Shown: positions 52,809 through 61,988 of the stretch, piece by piece | Layout: each line of letters begins with the position of its first letter | Position numbering within the stretch: the first letter of the stretch is position 1 | Source of the DNA: Syntrophomonadaceae bacterium | GTDB taxonomy: Bacteria > Bacillota > Dethiobacteria > DTU022 | Length of the DNA stretch: 64,000 nt | Direction: 5' to 3' | Assembly: GCA_007121075.1 (NCBI GenBank) | Contig: SKMK01000003.1 | Location: 1-64,000 of the forward strand | Program-made: the position numbers and the translations under genes | Notes under the pieces: model-generated | Database searches by the model: none | The model's input: the letters and a program-made list of their open reading frames with translations, nothing else | What the model was told of the DNA's origin: nothing

Positions 52809-54836
52809 TTAGCCGGGAATATACCCCTGCATTTCCTCACGGACATCAGCAAGGGAAGAATAATTCCATTTCTCACCCATTGCTTCAGCCAGATCACAGA
52901 TCAATTTCCAATCCTGCGGCGATTCTGGGCCGCCTTCCAGGGCTGCTTGATTGATACAGACCTCTCCTGATGAATTGGTGAAAGTCCCATTTTTGCGTTC
53001 CGGTGGCTGGGCAGGGAAAACCAGGTTGCTTTTCTCCGGTACTCCGCTGCGGTTAAGGCATGAAATCGCCAGAAAATCTAATCCCCCCGGCTTTAAATCG
53101 GAGAGTCCGTCTCCAAAGACCAGTGCGCCTTTGACTTTGCCGTTTACAGCCGCAGAAACAACTTCTTCGCGGTTTAAACCGGCTTCCCCGTTAAGAGCCA
53201 CAAATCCGGGACCGAAAGATGGCGATCCACCCAGGACGATAGTACCAGCAGCGTTGCTGTACCGGGATAGGAGTAGAAGGTCGCTTCGGCCGTATTCAAG
53301 CTGTCCTCCGGCTTTGGTCATGGCCAGCAGAGCTTCTACAGCTGTATCGGCGGCGTTTTTAAAAAATGAAGAAGCAACTACTGTGCAGCTCCTTATTTTT
53401 ACCAACTGCTCCGCGGCTTTCTGCAGGTCTTCGGCCGCAACGCCTGCCTCTTTGGCCGGCCCTGAAAGATCATCCCCGCGCATGGCGGCAGTGATTCCCT
53501 TCAGCACGGCAGCTTCTGAGCCGGGCTTGTATTCGACACAGATCTCTTTAAAAGTGTTCTTAATCTCCTCTTTTTTATCGCTGATGCGCACTATTACCGC
53601 ATCGCCAAAACGTCCGGCTTGCTGAACGGCAAAAGCGGCTACCGGGTGACTTTCTTCCAGCCCCGACCCGATCACGATAATCGCTTCGCACTCCTGCATG
53701 GTGGCCGGGGTAGGTCCGCAGACGTCCGGCCCGGTAATTTTATACAGGCCCTGGTAAGCCTGGCCCCAGGCTTTTTCTACGCCCAGGTCAACATTAGCGG
53801 TACCTAAAACCGAGCGGGCCAGTTTTTGCAGCAGGTAACTTTCTTCATTGCTCTGTTTACCGGAAGCCATTACGGCCACAGCGCCCGGGCCTGATTTTTC
53901 CTTAATATCAAGAAGGTTCCGGGCTGTTTCTTTTACAGCTTCGTCGTAAGCAACTTCCTTGTAATCACTGCCCTCAAGCTGCAGTGGTGCTTCCACGGGA
54001 TCGGGTTCCGGCTTGTGAACGCCAAACTTGCCTTTCTGGCAGACCCAGCTCACTTTTTCCCCCTCTGCAGGAACGGTGACCTTGATCAGGTCATCGCCTG
54101 ATGCCTGTCGTTCCAAGAAGCAGCCGATTGAGCACTCCACGCAAACTCCAGGAACCCGCGAAAGCTCCCATTCCCTGCCTGCAGCAGCCCTCCCGGATTC
54201 GGTCAGGGCGGCTACCGGGCAGACATCAACACACTGCCCGCAAAAAATACAGCCTGCTTCTTCCATGGATACTTCTTTGCCGTCTTTATAGGGTACCACC
54301 CTGGTATTGACACCGTTGCCGACCAGCTCGTAAACATAGCAACCGGGGTTGGTCCGGCATACCTGGACGCAGCGGCCGCAAACGATGCATTTTTCTTCAT
54401 CGCGGACAATGTAGGGGTTGTCTTGAGCCTTTTCTACAGGCACTTCCCGGTCAAGCTGTTCGGGAAGTTCAACCTTGAATTGATAGGACTTTTCCTGCAG
54501 TTCGCAAGTTCCAGTCCGTTCACAGGTCAGGCAGTCTTTGTACGGGTGTGTCGCTAAAAAAAGTTCCAGGATCTGATCGCGCATTTTCTGGATTTCCGGT
54601 GTCGTAGTTTCAACTACCATTCCTTCGGTAACCGGGTTGTCGCAGGATGTGATCGGCTTGTCGAAGCCCTGAACATCAACAATACAGACACGGCAATGGC
54701 CAAGCGGTGCCAACCGGGGGTGGTAGCAAAGAGTGGGAATGTCGATTCCGTTCTGCCGGGCCGCCTCCAGAATAGTCGTGCCCTCTTCAGCAAATACTTT
54801 CTTGCCATTAATTTGTAGGTTTACTGTTTTCATCAT
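52809..54836 (-). CDS. NuoG/HydA-like iron-sulfur subunit (complex I 75-kDa type)
   Basis: 675 residues. Ferredoxin [2Fe-2S] (Cys37, 48, 51, 65), the His-Cys3 cluster site (His97, Cys102, 105, 111), two [4Fe-4S] sets (Cys150-160 and Cys196-206), another in CVECSIGC (232-239), and a molybdopterin-oxidoreductase-like domain to about 670. In the position where formate dehydrogenases carry Sec or Cys there is no such residue (TANVDLGVEKAWG), so it is an electron carrier subunit, as NuoG is, not a formate dehydrogenase. It is 16 nt downstream of the NuoF/GltD fusion, and the two should form one complex. Confidence 0.85.
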   Translation of the reverse strand: MMKTVNLQINGKKVFAEEGTTILEAARQNGIDIPTLCYHPRLAPLGHCRVCIVDVQGFDKPITSCDNPVTEGMVVETTTPEIQKMRDQILELFLATHPYKDCLTCERTGTCELQEKSYQFKVELPEQLDREVPVEKAQDNPYIVRDEEKCIVCGRCVQVCRTNPGCYVYELVGNGVNTRVVPYKDGKEVSMEEAGCIFCGQCVDVCPVAALTESGRAAAGREWELSRVPGVCVECSIGCFLERQASGDDLIKVTVPAEGEKVSWVCQKGKFGVHKPEPDPVEAPLQLEGSDYKEVAYDEAVKETARNLLDIKEKSGPGAVAVMASGKQSNEESYLLQKLARSVLGTANVDLGVEKAWGQAYQGLYKITGPDVCGPTPATMQECEAIIVIGSGLEESHPVAAFAVQQAGRFGDAVIVRISDKKEEIKNTFKEICVEYKPGSEAAVLKGITAAMRGDDLSGPAKEAGVAAEDLQKAAEQLVKIRSCTVVASSFFKNAADTAVEALLAMTKAGGQLEYGRSDLLLLSRYSNAAGTIVLGGSPSFGPGFVALNGEAGLNREEVVSAAVNGKVKGALVFGDGLSDLKPGGLDFLAISCLNRSGVPEKSNLVFPAQPPERKNGTFTNSSGEVCINQAALEGGPESPQDWKLICDLAEAMGEKWNYSSLADVREEMQGYIPG

Positions 54837-54852
54837 TATACCCTCCCCTCGG

Positions 54853-56814
54853 TTATGAAATAGCCAGACCCAAGCGCAAACACTTGATACAGCGTTCCGC
54901 TTCGTCGATAACTTCAGATGGATTTTTAAAGCCCAGTTCAGCTTCGTCGAAACCTTTAATCCTGATGCTCACCGGGCAGGCTTCTTCTTCCAGGCGGGTT
55001 CTCCCACCTACCATTTCCGGTACTCCTTCTTCTTTGTATACACCTATTTTTTCAACATGTTGCTCTTTAACTACCTGGGGACTCGGCTTGCTCTTGCCGG
55101 TCCGGATATAGTTGTCAATTGCTTCTGCGGCGCGGTTGGCGGATGCAATAGCCTCGATCACTGTAGCAGCACCCAGGACAACGTCACCACCGGCAAATAC
55201 ACCCGGTTGATCCGTTTCCATCGTGGCGGGATTGGTTTGGATAGTTCCTTTTTGTGTCGGTTCAAAACCGCATTCCGGAGTTATATAACAAAAATCAGCA
55301 ACCTGCCCGATGGCAGGAATTACTGTGTCCACTTCCAACACAAAATCGGACCCTTCGATCGGTTCAGGCCTGCGCCTGCCGCTTTCGTCGGGCTCTCCCA
55401 GCTTCATTTTGATACACTGCAGGCCGCTGACACAACTTGCTTCTTCCAGGATGCAGGTGGGATTGGCAAGCAGGTGGAATTTAATTCCTTCCTCTTCTGC
55501 CGCATCCACTTCTGCCTTGTTGGCGGGCATTTCCGCCCTGCTGCGGCGGTAAATCAGGTTAACTTCTTTAACGCCAAGGCGTACCGCGGAACGGGCACAG
55601 TCCATGGCCACGTTTCCGCCGCCGATTACCGCTACCTTGTCGCCGATATCGACTTTTTCGCCGAGATTGACTTTGCGCAGGTATTCCACGCCGGGCATAA
55701 AACCCCTGTAACCTGCGTCTTCACCCGGGCAGCCCATGTTGGCGCTTTCATGGAGACCGTTAGCAATAAAGATGGCCTTAAAACCTTCATCCCACAGTTT
55801 TTCAAGGGGGATGTCTTCGCCAATCTTGGTATTGTACTTAATTTCCACACCCAGGCTTTCTACCAGCTCAATTTCGGCATTGAGGATATCCCGGGGCAGG
55901 CGGTAACTGGGAATACCCACTGCCAGCATACCGCCGGCTACGGGCAGAGCCTCGTATATTATGACCTTGTAACCCTTTTGAGCCAGCTGGTAGGCCGCAT
56001 TCAAGCCCGCCGGGCCGGCACCTATGACCGCCACTTGATCGGCATTGGGGCCGGGTTTGGAATAGCGGTCTTTCTGATCGTAATTGGTCCTGATTCCAAA
56101 ATCTGATGCAAACCGTTTTAACAACCTGATTGACAGGGACTCGTCATAGGGCTGCCGATTGCAGTTTGATTCGCAGGGGTGAACGCACACACGGCCCAGG
56201 GTCCCTACCAAAGGTGTTTTTTCGCGATTTATTGCCAGCGCACCTTCGTAATCTCCTTCTTTGATACACTCAATATACCTGGGAATATTAATATGAGCCG
56301 GACAACCGTTACGGCAGGGAGCCGTCAATACCGGCCGGTATGTGAGGCCGTTTCCGGCCGGCGGCCGTTCTTCATTCAAATAGGCTGAAAAATTATCTTC
56401 AAAATGTTCAAGAGCATGAAGAAGGGGAACCGGTGAAGACATTCCAAGCTCACAAAGCGAACTGTCCTTAACCAGCTTGCTGATCTCCTTCAGAAAAGCC
56501 AGATCCTCCCTGCTGCCGTTACCTTCAATCAGCTTTTCCAGCCGGTCGGCAATCACCTGGCTGCCGGCACGGCAGGGAATGCAGCGGCCGCAGGATTCCT
56601 GCTGGACATTTCTGAAATACTCTTTTAACGATTCGACTACATTTACTTCCGGATCAAAAACCATTAGCCCCGCCCAGCCGACGAAAGCTTTAAGATTTTC
56701 GCCTTCAATCTGAGGCGGGACATCCAACTGGTTCAGGTCAATCCGTTCATCTGATTTCTTGTTTCGTTCGTCAATTAATTTTCCATTCCAGCTGCTAAAA
56801 AATACTTTGGACAT
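54853..56814 (-). CDS. Fusion of NuoF C-terminal Fe-S domain with GltD/NfnB-like NADPH flavoprotein
   Basis: 653 residues. Residues 1-145 are the C-terminal [4Fe-4S] part of NuoF (Cys75, 78, 81 in CGRCIPC, plus Cys121); the NADH/FMN-binding domain of NuoF is absent. Residues about 160-225 hold the two [4Fe-4S] sets of GltD-type proteins (PCRNGCPAH, VCVHPCESNC), then FAD (VIGAGPAG, 263-270) and NADPH (VIGGGNVAMD, YRRSRAEMPA) sites. So NADPH is the likely pyridine nucleotide, with electrons passed to the NuoG-like partner. Similar parts occur in NADP-linked hydrogenases, formate dehydrogenases and Nfn/Stn transhydrogenases; no terminal catalytic subunit is here. Confidence 0.85.
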   Translation of the reverse strand: MSKVFFSSWNGKLIDERNKKSDERIDLNQLDVPPQIEGENLKAFVGWAGLMVFDPEVNVVESLKEYFRNVQQESCGRCIPCRAGSQVIADRLEKLIEGNGSREDLAFLKEISKLVKDSSLCELGMSSPVPLLHALEHFEDNFSAYLNEERPPAGNGLTYRPVLTAPCRNGCPAHINIPRYIECIKEGDYEGALAINREKTPLVGTLGRVCVHPCESNCNRQPYDESLSIRLLKRFASDFGIRTNYDQKDRYSKPGPNADQVAVIGAGPAGLNAAYQLAQKGYKVIIYEALPVAGGMLAVGIPSYRLPRDILNAEIELVESLGVEIKYNTKIGEDIPLEKLWDEGFKAIFIANGLHESANMGCPGEDAGYRGFMPGVEYLRKVNLGEKVDIGDKVAVIGGGNVAMDCARSAVRLGVKEVNLIYRRSRAEMPANKAEVDAAEEEGIKFHLLANPTCILEEASCVSGLQCIKMKLGEPDESGRRRPEPIEGSDFVLEVDTVIPAIGQVADFCYITPECGFEPTQKGTIQTNPATMETDQPGVFAGGDVVLGAATVIEAIASANRAAEAIDNYIRTGKSKPSPQVVKEQHVEKIGVYKEEGVPEMVGGRTRLEEEACPVSIRIKGFDEAELGFKNPSEVIDEAERCIKCLRLGLAIS

Positions 56815-57024
56815 TTTTCCCTCTCTCCCTAAAGAAATTACTTAACCTGCCTCCCCTGTTATGGTTCGTGATTCTTTTCACTCATCCTCCCTCCAATTGG
56901 AAATTATGATATCCGATTAAGGCTAAGCCTTTATCCATGCGATCAACCTATGATAACTTCGCCATTCTTTGAGAAATTCCTTTTACAGTTTTAATAGTAA
57001 GTAATTTTAACGAATATATTTTTT

Positions 57025-57987
57025 CTAAGTCCTAAAGTGGCGGGCTGCCTGCACGGCCAGGCCGACGGCATTGTCGGAAGCAAACTCCGGAGCGGCAAAA
57101 AACAACTTGAGTTTCTCCGTTTTCCAGGCCAGTCTTTCTCTGATATACCTGTTTGCCATAACCCCTCCCACGGCCAGGACTCCGTCAAAATCATCACCGC
57201 CGGTATGGGAGCTGGTAATGGCTGCGGCCAGGGAGTCAGCGATGCAGGCCTCTATTGCCCGGGCCACGTCTTCTTTCCTCCACCCTTCCCGCAGGGCCTG
57301 TTCAGCCCGGGTAGCGGGGCCGGAAAAACTGATCTGTGCCCCTTTTATTGCTACCGGCAGCTCCACGGCTCCGTCTTGCCCCGCCCGGGCCAGTATTTCC
57401 AGCTGCGGCCCGGCCGGAAATCCCAGTTCCATCATTCTTCCCAGACGGTCAATAAACTGTCCGGCATTTAGATCGCTGCCCCCGCCGAGCAGGTGTAGTT
57501 CCAGTGAGCCGGGCTTAATTTCTTCGGCGGCAACGACTTCGGTGGTCCCTCCCGACAAATGGACGCACAAGTAGCGCCCTGGTTTCAGCCCTGCCGACCA
57601 CAGACCGGCCATTATATGCCCTTCCTGATGCGAAGAAGGCAAAAAATTAAGGCCCATGGTTTGAGCAAGAAACAAACCAAAGGCCTCACTTACTTTGAAA
57701 ACCGGCATGTAGGAATTCGGCTGCGGACGAGGGCGGGTTGAGGCGGCAGCCGCAGCTACCTTATATCCCTTCATTCTATTGCCCCTGCCCTCCCATAGCA
57801 GGGGCAAGTTTTTGATATGAGAAAAAACTGCCTCCGACTGGCGCAAACCCAGGCTGCCTGTTTCAACAGCCAGGGGCAACCTGCTGTCAATAATTAGCCT
57901 TTCTTCCCGGTCAACCACGGCCAGTGAAGTAGTATACGCCGACGTATCAAGCCCCAAATAGATTAGATACTCATGATTCTCTCTCAA
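57025..57987 (-). CDS. TsaD/Kae1-family ASKHA protein, paralog-type
   Basis: 320 residues. Begins with the ASKHA loop GLDTSAYTTS and keeps the metal-binding pair HQEGH (HxxxH) and a late Asp (ASDNAVG), as in TsaD, which makes t6A in tRNA with TsaB/E. It differs from canonical TsaD in the N-terminal VxGIETSCDET-like region and in several loops, and no other t6A gene is nearby, so I regard it as the clostridial paralog whose role is unclear. It overlaps nusB by 17 bp. Confidence 0.78.
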   Translation of the reverse strand: MRENHEYLIYLGLDTSAYTTSLAVVDREERLIIDSRLPLAVETGSLGLRQSEAVFSHIKNLPLLWEGRGNRMKGYKVAAAAASTRPRPQPNSYMPVFKVSEAFGLFLAQTMGLNFLPSSHQEGHIMAGLWSAGLKPGRYLCVHLSGGTTEVVAAEEIKPGSLELHLLGGGSDLNAGQFIDRLGRMMELGFPAGPQLEILARAGQDGAVELPVAIKGAQISFSGPATRAEQALREGWRKEDVARAIEACIADSLAAAITSSHTGGDDFDGVLAVGGVMANRYIRERLAWKTEKLKLFFAAPEFASDNAVGLAVQAARHFRT

Positions 57988-58387
57988 AAGCTTCTCCTAC
58001 CGCACGATCTAATACTCCATTGATAAAGCCAACAGCTTCACCAGTGCTGCCGTATTTTTTGGCCAGCTCCAGGGCCTCGTTTATCGAAACTGCGGGGGGG
58101 ATATCGGGACGATAATTAATTTCAAAAAGGGCCAGCCGGAGCAGGTTGCGATCCACGGCGGAAAGTCTTTCAAGCTCCCACTTGACCAGGTGTTTCTTAA
58201 TGATTTGATCCAGAGGCTCGCGGTTACCAACCGTACCGGTTACCAGCTCTTCTACGAACTGCTCTTCTTCTTCGTTGAACTTGTAATCTTCCAAAGATCG
58301 GATCAGGGCCTGTTTAACCCTGCATCTGCCAATATCAACTTGAAAAAGAGCTTTAAAAGCAACTTCTCTAGCTAAACGACGGGACAA
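57971..58387 (-). CDS. nusB: Transcription antitermination factor NusB
   Basis: 138 residues, all-helical NusB fold with SRRLAREVAFKALFQVD at the start and AVSINEALELAKKYGSTG near 100. Works with NusE at rRNA boxA sites. Normal place after the Asp23/DUF2273 cluster. Confidence 0.97.
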   Translation of the reverse strand: MSRRLAREVAFKALFQVDIGRCRVKQALIRSLEDYKFNEEEEQFVEELVTGTVGNREPLDQIIKKHLVKWELERLSAVDRNLLRLALFEINYRPDIPPAVSINEALELAKKYGSTGEAVGFINGVLDRAVGEAFERES

Positions 58388-58455
58388 TCGGTCAGTACCT
58401 CCGTGCTGTCAGCTTATAATCATTAAAAAAGATAGTAGCGTTTAGCGGTTTGGGC

Positions 58456-58686
58456 TCAATCAGATTCTTCTCTGGTAGAAAATAGGCGCCTAAAAAAACT
58501 GCCGACATCTTTACTGAGATCTAATCTCCAGCCAATCAATATCCCGATCCCGATACACAGGTATATAAAAACACTCCACCAGAATCCATAATTAACCACC
58601 AACAGGGCAAATACCAGCCCCAGCAAACCGCCCAGGATTTTTCCCCAGTGTCTGCTGATTATTAACCACCAGTTCATTTCAGACAA
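58456..58686 (-). CDS. DUF2273 small membrane protein
   Basis: 76 residues, two membrane segments (about 16-33 and 37-53) and a basic end. Its place between amaP and nusB is typical of the Asp23 cluster; probable envelope stress role by association only. Confidence 0.88.
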   Translation of the reverse strand: MSEMNWWLIISRHWGKILGGLLGLVFALLVVNYGFWWSVFIYLCIGIGILIGWRLDLSKDVGSFFRRLFSTREESD

Positions 58687-58718
58687 GATATGCTCCCCCT
58701 TCTAACATAAATTCGGAT

Positions 58719-59249
58719 CTATTTTTTGGATGGAGCCTGTTCTGTAACAATGTTCTCGACCATCACTTTAACTTCGTGGACGGTTATTCCGGTAATCTCT
58801 TCAACATATTCCTTAATCTTCGACTGCAGTTCACTGGTCAACCCCGGCATAGAAACGTCGGGCATAACCCTGATTTTTACAGTGATAATCAGTCCATCCT
58901 GCGTAAAAGAAACCTGCCTGCTGACATCTTTAAGACCCTGGATTTGCTGGACGACCCTTAAAACAATATTCTCAATAGCAGGAATCGATATGGCCACTTC
59001 ACCATATTCGCTGCCTTTAAGCACAGCATTGCCGGGGCCTTTGGACTTGCGAAAGCCGAGGATTAACAAAATCAGGGCAATCAGCACTAAAGCCGCTACA
59101 ACCCCAAGGACAACTTCTTCTCCTGCCCATCCGGGCAGGTACAGGGCAAGGCCGGGAACCAGATTGTATTTAACGGCTAGCAGAAACAGGGCGGCGCCAA
59201 TCAATATTAGCGCCACAAAAACCATTATCACCCGGGCTAACGTTTTCAT
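58719..59249 (-). CDS. amaP: Alkaline shock response membrane anchor protein AmaP
   Basis: 176 residues. Two membrane segments (about 5-25 and 45-68) and a C-terminal Asp23-like domain (about 85-170). Recruits Asp23 to the membrane. 35 nt after asp23. Confidence 0.92.
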   Translation of the reverse strand: MKTLARVIMVFVALILIGAALFLLAVKYNLVPGLALYLPGWAGEEVVLGVVAALVLIALILLILGFRKSKGPGNAVLKGSEYGEVAISIPAIENIVLRVVQQIQGLKDVSRQVSFTQDGLIITVKIRVMPDVSMPGLTSELQSKIKEYVEEITGITVHEVKVMVENIVTEQAPSKK

Positions 59250-59284
59250 ATAAAGTCCCCCTTTGTTTTATACCAGTCTAACCC

Positions 59285-59710
59285 TTATTCTTTGCTTTCT
59301 ACTTCCTCTTCGCCTTCTGCGGGCTCTCCTTCAATCTCTTCTTCTTTCTGGGGGAAATGGACGCCCTGGACATGAACATTAACTCCAGTCACCCGGAGCC
59401 CGGTCATATTTTCAACCGTATTTTTAACTCCTTCCTGGATATCCCAGGCCACATCGGGAATCCGGGCGCCGTAATCAACTATGATAAAGATGTCTACTTT
59501 TGCTTCTTCGGTGCCGACCTCTACCTTAATGCCCTTGGAGAGGTTACGGCGGCCGAGTACTTCGGCGATGCCGCCGGCGATACCGCCGCTCATCGAGGCT
59601 ACTCCCTCAATTTCTGTCGCGGCCAAACCGGCAATTATCGAAACCACTTCTTCGGCAATCTTAACTTCTCCAAGTTCTGTGGGCAGGGTCCGGGTCTCTT
59701 CATCCGCCAT
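59285..59710 (-). CDS. Asp23/Gls24 family envelope stress protein
   Basis: 141 residues. Family core GEVKIAEEVVSIIAGLAATEIEGVA and VNVHVQGVHF, followed by an acidic tail. ATG at 59710 has GGGAGG 7 nt upstream, so it replaces the track start at 59725. First gene of asp23-amaP-DUF2273-nusB under a good promoter. Confidence 0.94.
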   Translation of the reverse strand: MADEETRTLPTELGEVKIAEEVVSIIAGLAATEIEGVASMSGGIAGGIAEVLGRRNLSKGIKVEVGTEEAKVDIFIIVDYGARIPDVAWDIQEGVKNTVENMTGLRVTGVNVHVQGVHFPQKEEEIEGEPAEGEEEVESKE

Positions 59711-59765
59711 TTTCATACCTCCCAACCATAATATTTATAAGCGCAAAGCTTATCCTTTAAACTGT

Positions 59766-59794
59766 ATTATAACAGACTACGGTTAACGGTTCAA
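59766..59794 (-). promoter_or_regulatory. Promoter of the Asp23 operon
   Basis: On the minus strand TTGAAC (59789-59794), exactly 17 nt, TATAAT (59766-59771), with the start about 50 nt before the asp23 ATG. Confidence 0.85.
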
Positions 59795-59836
59795 TTTTCC
59801 GGCCCGGTAAACTACTATTTTTTCAGTTTTTATCGG

Positions 59837-60292
59837 CTATTCTTCTTCCTCTTCCTTTTCGTCCAGATCCGACAATTCCTCAAAATCTTCATCCCATTCT
59901 TCGTCGTCAACCAGCACGGCTTCACCGCAGCCGGGGCAGGTCACCTCGATCGAAGAGTCCTGGTCGAGAATATTTTCGTCAAATACAACGATTTCCCGGC
60001 AGTTGGGGCATTCAATAGAAAATCCATCTTCGTATTCATCAAACTCATCTTCATCTTCTTCTTCATCTTCATAAAAATCTTCTTCAATTTCGCTTAGGTC
60101 GTCGTCAATCGCTTCTGTGTACTCAAACAACTCCTCGTAATCAACCCTGAGATGCTCTACTTCATCGGCCATATCTTCTAACAGATCGATAATTCGCTGC
60201 AGGATTTTTTGCTCCTTGCTTTCATCTCCCAAATCTATGCCTTCCGTATAACCCCTTAAGTACGATACTCTTGCTTTCAAATCTTCATGCAC
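59837..60292 (-). CDS. CD1247 N-terminal-domain type acidic zinc-ribbon protein
   Basis: 151 residues. Helical N-terminus (about 1-70), an Asp/Glu-rich linker, and a zinc ribbon with CPNC and CPGCG (about 95-125), ending in a poly-Glu tail. Conserved next to efp in clostridia. Function unknown. Confidence 0.85.
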   Translation of the reverse strand: MHEDLKARVSYLRGYTEGIDLGDESKEQKILQRIIDLLEDMADEVEHLRVDYEELFEYTEAIDDDLSEIEEDFYEDEEEDEDEFDEYEDGFSIECPNCREIVVFDENILDQDSSIEVTCPGCGEAVLVDDEEWDEDFEELSDLDEKEEEEE

Positions 60293-60325
60293 GGCAAATT
60301 CCTCCCTTTAAGATAGTAGCCTTGA

Positions 60326-60886
60326 TCAGGCCCGTTCAATGTAATTCCCGGTGCGGGTGTCTATTTTGATCAATTCGCCGGTATTGACAAAAAGCGGAAC
60401 CTGGACTACGAGGCCCGTTTCCATGGTCGCCGGCTTGGTGGCTCCGGATGCGGTGTCACCTTTCAGGCCCGGCTCCGTGTCGGTTACCTGCAGGGTTACC
60501 GTAACCGGCAGATCAACGCCCACAATTTCGTCTCCATGCATGAGCACCTGAAGACGGTCGTTTTCTTTGAGGTACTTGACCCCGCTGCCAAGATTTTCTT
60601 CAGAAATGGTAATCTGTTCGTAGGTTTCCAGGTCCATCAAGTAAAACAGATCATCGTCCCGGTAAAGATATTCCATTTCTTTCCTTTCCAGGTGAGCCCG
60701 GGACACCTTTTCACCAGCCCGAAAAGTGTGTTCAATAATCGACCCCGAGCGCAAGTTGCGCAGTTTGGACCGGACAAAGGCTGCCCCTTTACCCGGCTTG
60801 ACGTGCTGGAATTCCAGGACTGTATAAATCTCCCCCCCCATTTCAATTGTTACCCCTGTATGAAAGTCGTTAGTTGAGATCATCAT
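60326..60886 (-). CDS. efp: Elongation factor P
   Basis: 186 residues, three OB-like domains; KOW-like start, loop HVKPGKGAAFVRSK with the lysine that is modified in many species (here PGKGAAF), and the signature HGDEIVGVDLPVTV. Relieves stalls at polyproline. 31 nt after the M24 peptidase. Confidence 0.97.
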   Translation of the reverse strand: MMISTNDFHTGVTIEMGGEIYTVLEFQHVKPGKGAAFVRSKLRNLRSGSIIEHTFRAGEKVSRAHLERKEMEYLYRDDDLFYLMDLETYEQITISEENLGSGVKYLKENDRLQVLMHGDEIVGVDLPVTVTLQVTDTEPGLKGDTASGATKPATMETGLVVQVPLFVNTGELIKIDTRTGNYIERA

Positions 60887-60917
60887 TTTAGCAGCCTACC
60901 CTTCTTCATAATGAGTT

Positions 60918-61985
60918 CTAATTTATAATTGTCAGCTCACGGGAACTTGCCGTAAACACTTCCGCGCCGGCGGCGGTAACACATGCCATATCCTCTATCC
61001 TAACTCCGCCCCAACCCTTGATGTAGACACCCGGTTCAACTGTTACGGTCATGCCCGGCTTAAGGATGGTAGTGCTCAGGGGGTTCAAAACCGGCTGTTC
61101 ATGGGTTTCCAGCCCGATCCCGTGGCCCAGGCCGTGCCCAAAATAATTGGCATAGCCGGCCCGGTCTATAATATCGCGGGCCACCGCATCCAGGTCGCTG
61201 GCCCTCATGCCTGGCTTCACAGCCCGGCCAGCTTCCTGCTGGGCTTCCAGGACCAGGTTGTAGATCTCACGCTGCTTTTGATCGGCTTTACCCAGGGCCA
61301 GCGTCCTGGTCATATCGGTGGCATAACCCTCAAAAACAGCACCGTAATCGATGGTTACCAGGTCACCTTCCTGCATGATCCTGTTCGATGCCGTACCGTG
61401 GGGCATTGCCCCCCTTTCTCCGGAAGCAACTATAAATCGAAAAGACCTTTCTTCTGCTCCCTGCCTGAGCAGGTAGATTTCCAGTTCCAGGGCCAGTTCA
61501 TTTTCCGGCAGGCCCGGTTTGATGATGGACAGAATAAACTTAAAGGCCCGGTCAAGGACTTTTGCTCCCCGGCGCATGGTTTCAATTTCCGCTTTGCCTT
61601 TCCGCATCCGCTGTTTTTCCACGGCATCATCAACCGGGATCAGTTCCGCCGGCAGCTTTTCAATCATTTCCTGGTGGGTGGAATAAACCACATGCCTGCT
61701 CTCAAATCCAACTTTTTCCCAGCCGGCCTCGGATATAATCGGGGCCAGGCTTTTATAAAGATCATCCTGCCACCGCCGGCTTTCAAAATGCCCGGCTTGA
61801 TCGGCGGCCTGTTCTAAATAACGGAAGTCTGTAACCAGGATCGCTTCAGTCCCGCTGATTAACAATACTCCGCTCGTCCCTTCAAAACCGCTCAGGTAGC
61901 GGCGGTTAACCGGGTTGCTGATCAACATGGCATCAATGCTATATTCACTTAAAATTTTCCTAAATTTGTTCAGGCGGCTTTTCAT
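60918..61985 (-). CDS. pepP: M24 family Xaa-Pro aminopeptidase
   Basis: 355 residues. Creatinase N-terminal domain (about 1-125) and the pita-bread domain with metal ligands in TIDYGAVFEGYATDMTR, GHGLGHGIGLETHE and VTVEPGVYI, then a final Glu in RIEDM. Cleaves N-terminal residues before proline. Whether aminopeptidase or dipeptidase is not decidable. Sits between aroQ and efp as in many Bacillota. Confidence 0.93.
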   Translation of the reverse strand: MKSRLNKFRKILSEYSIDAMLISNPVNRRYLSGFEGTSGVLLISGTEAILVTDFRYLEQAADQAGHFESRRWQDDLYKSLAPIISEAGWEKVGFESRHVVYSTHQEMIEKLPAELIPVDDAVEKQRMRKGKAEIETMRRGAKVLDRAFKFILSIIKPGLPENELALELEIYLLRQGAEERSFRFIVASGERGAMPHGTASNRIMQEGDLVTIDYGAVFEGYATDMTRTLALGKADQKQREIYNLVLEAQQEAGRAVKPGMRASDLDAVARDIIDRAGYANYFGHGLGHGIGLETHEQPVLNPLSTTILKPGMTVTVEPGVYIKGWGGVRIEDMACVTAAGAEVFTASSRELTIIN

Positions 61986-61988
61986 AAC

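Noticed and set aside
52809-54836. Formate dehydrogenase alpha subunit
   Set aside because: The N-terminus matches, but there is no catalytic Sec or Cys and no C-terminal molybdopterin dinucleotide domain.
55057-56106. 349-residue plus-strand ORF
   Set aside because: Antisense to the GltD-like domain, with no ribosome binding site and no family resemblance.
56870-56900. Leader peptide ORF of eight codons (MSEKNHEP) before the NuoF/GltD fusion
   Set aside because: It has a GGAGGGAGG nearby but at almost no spacing, and it is too short to judge.
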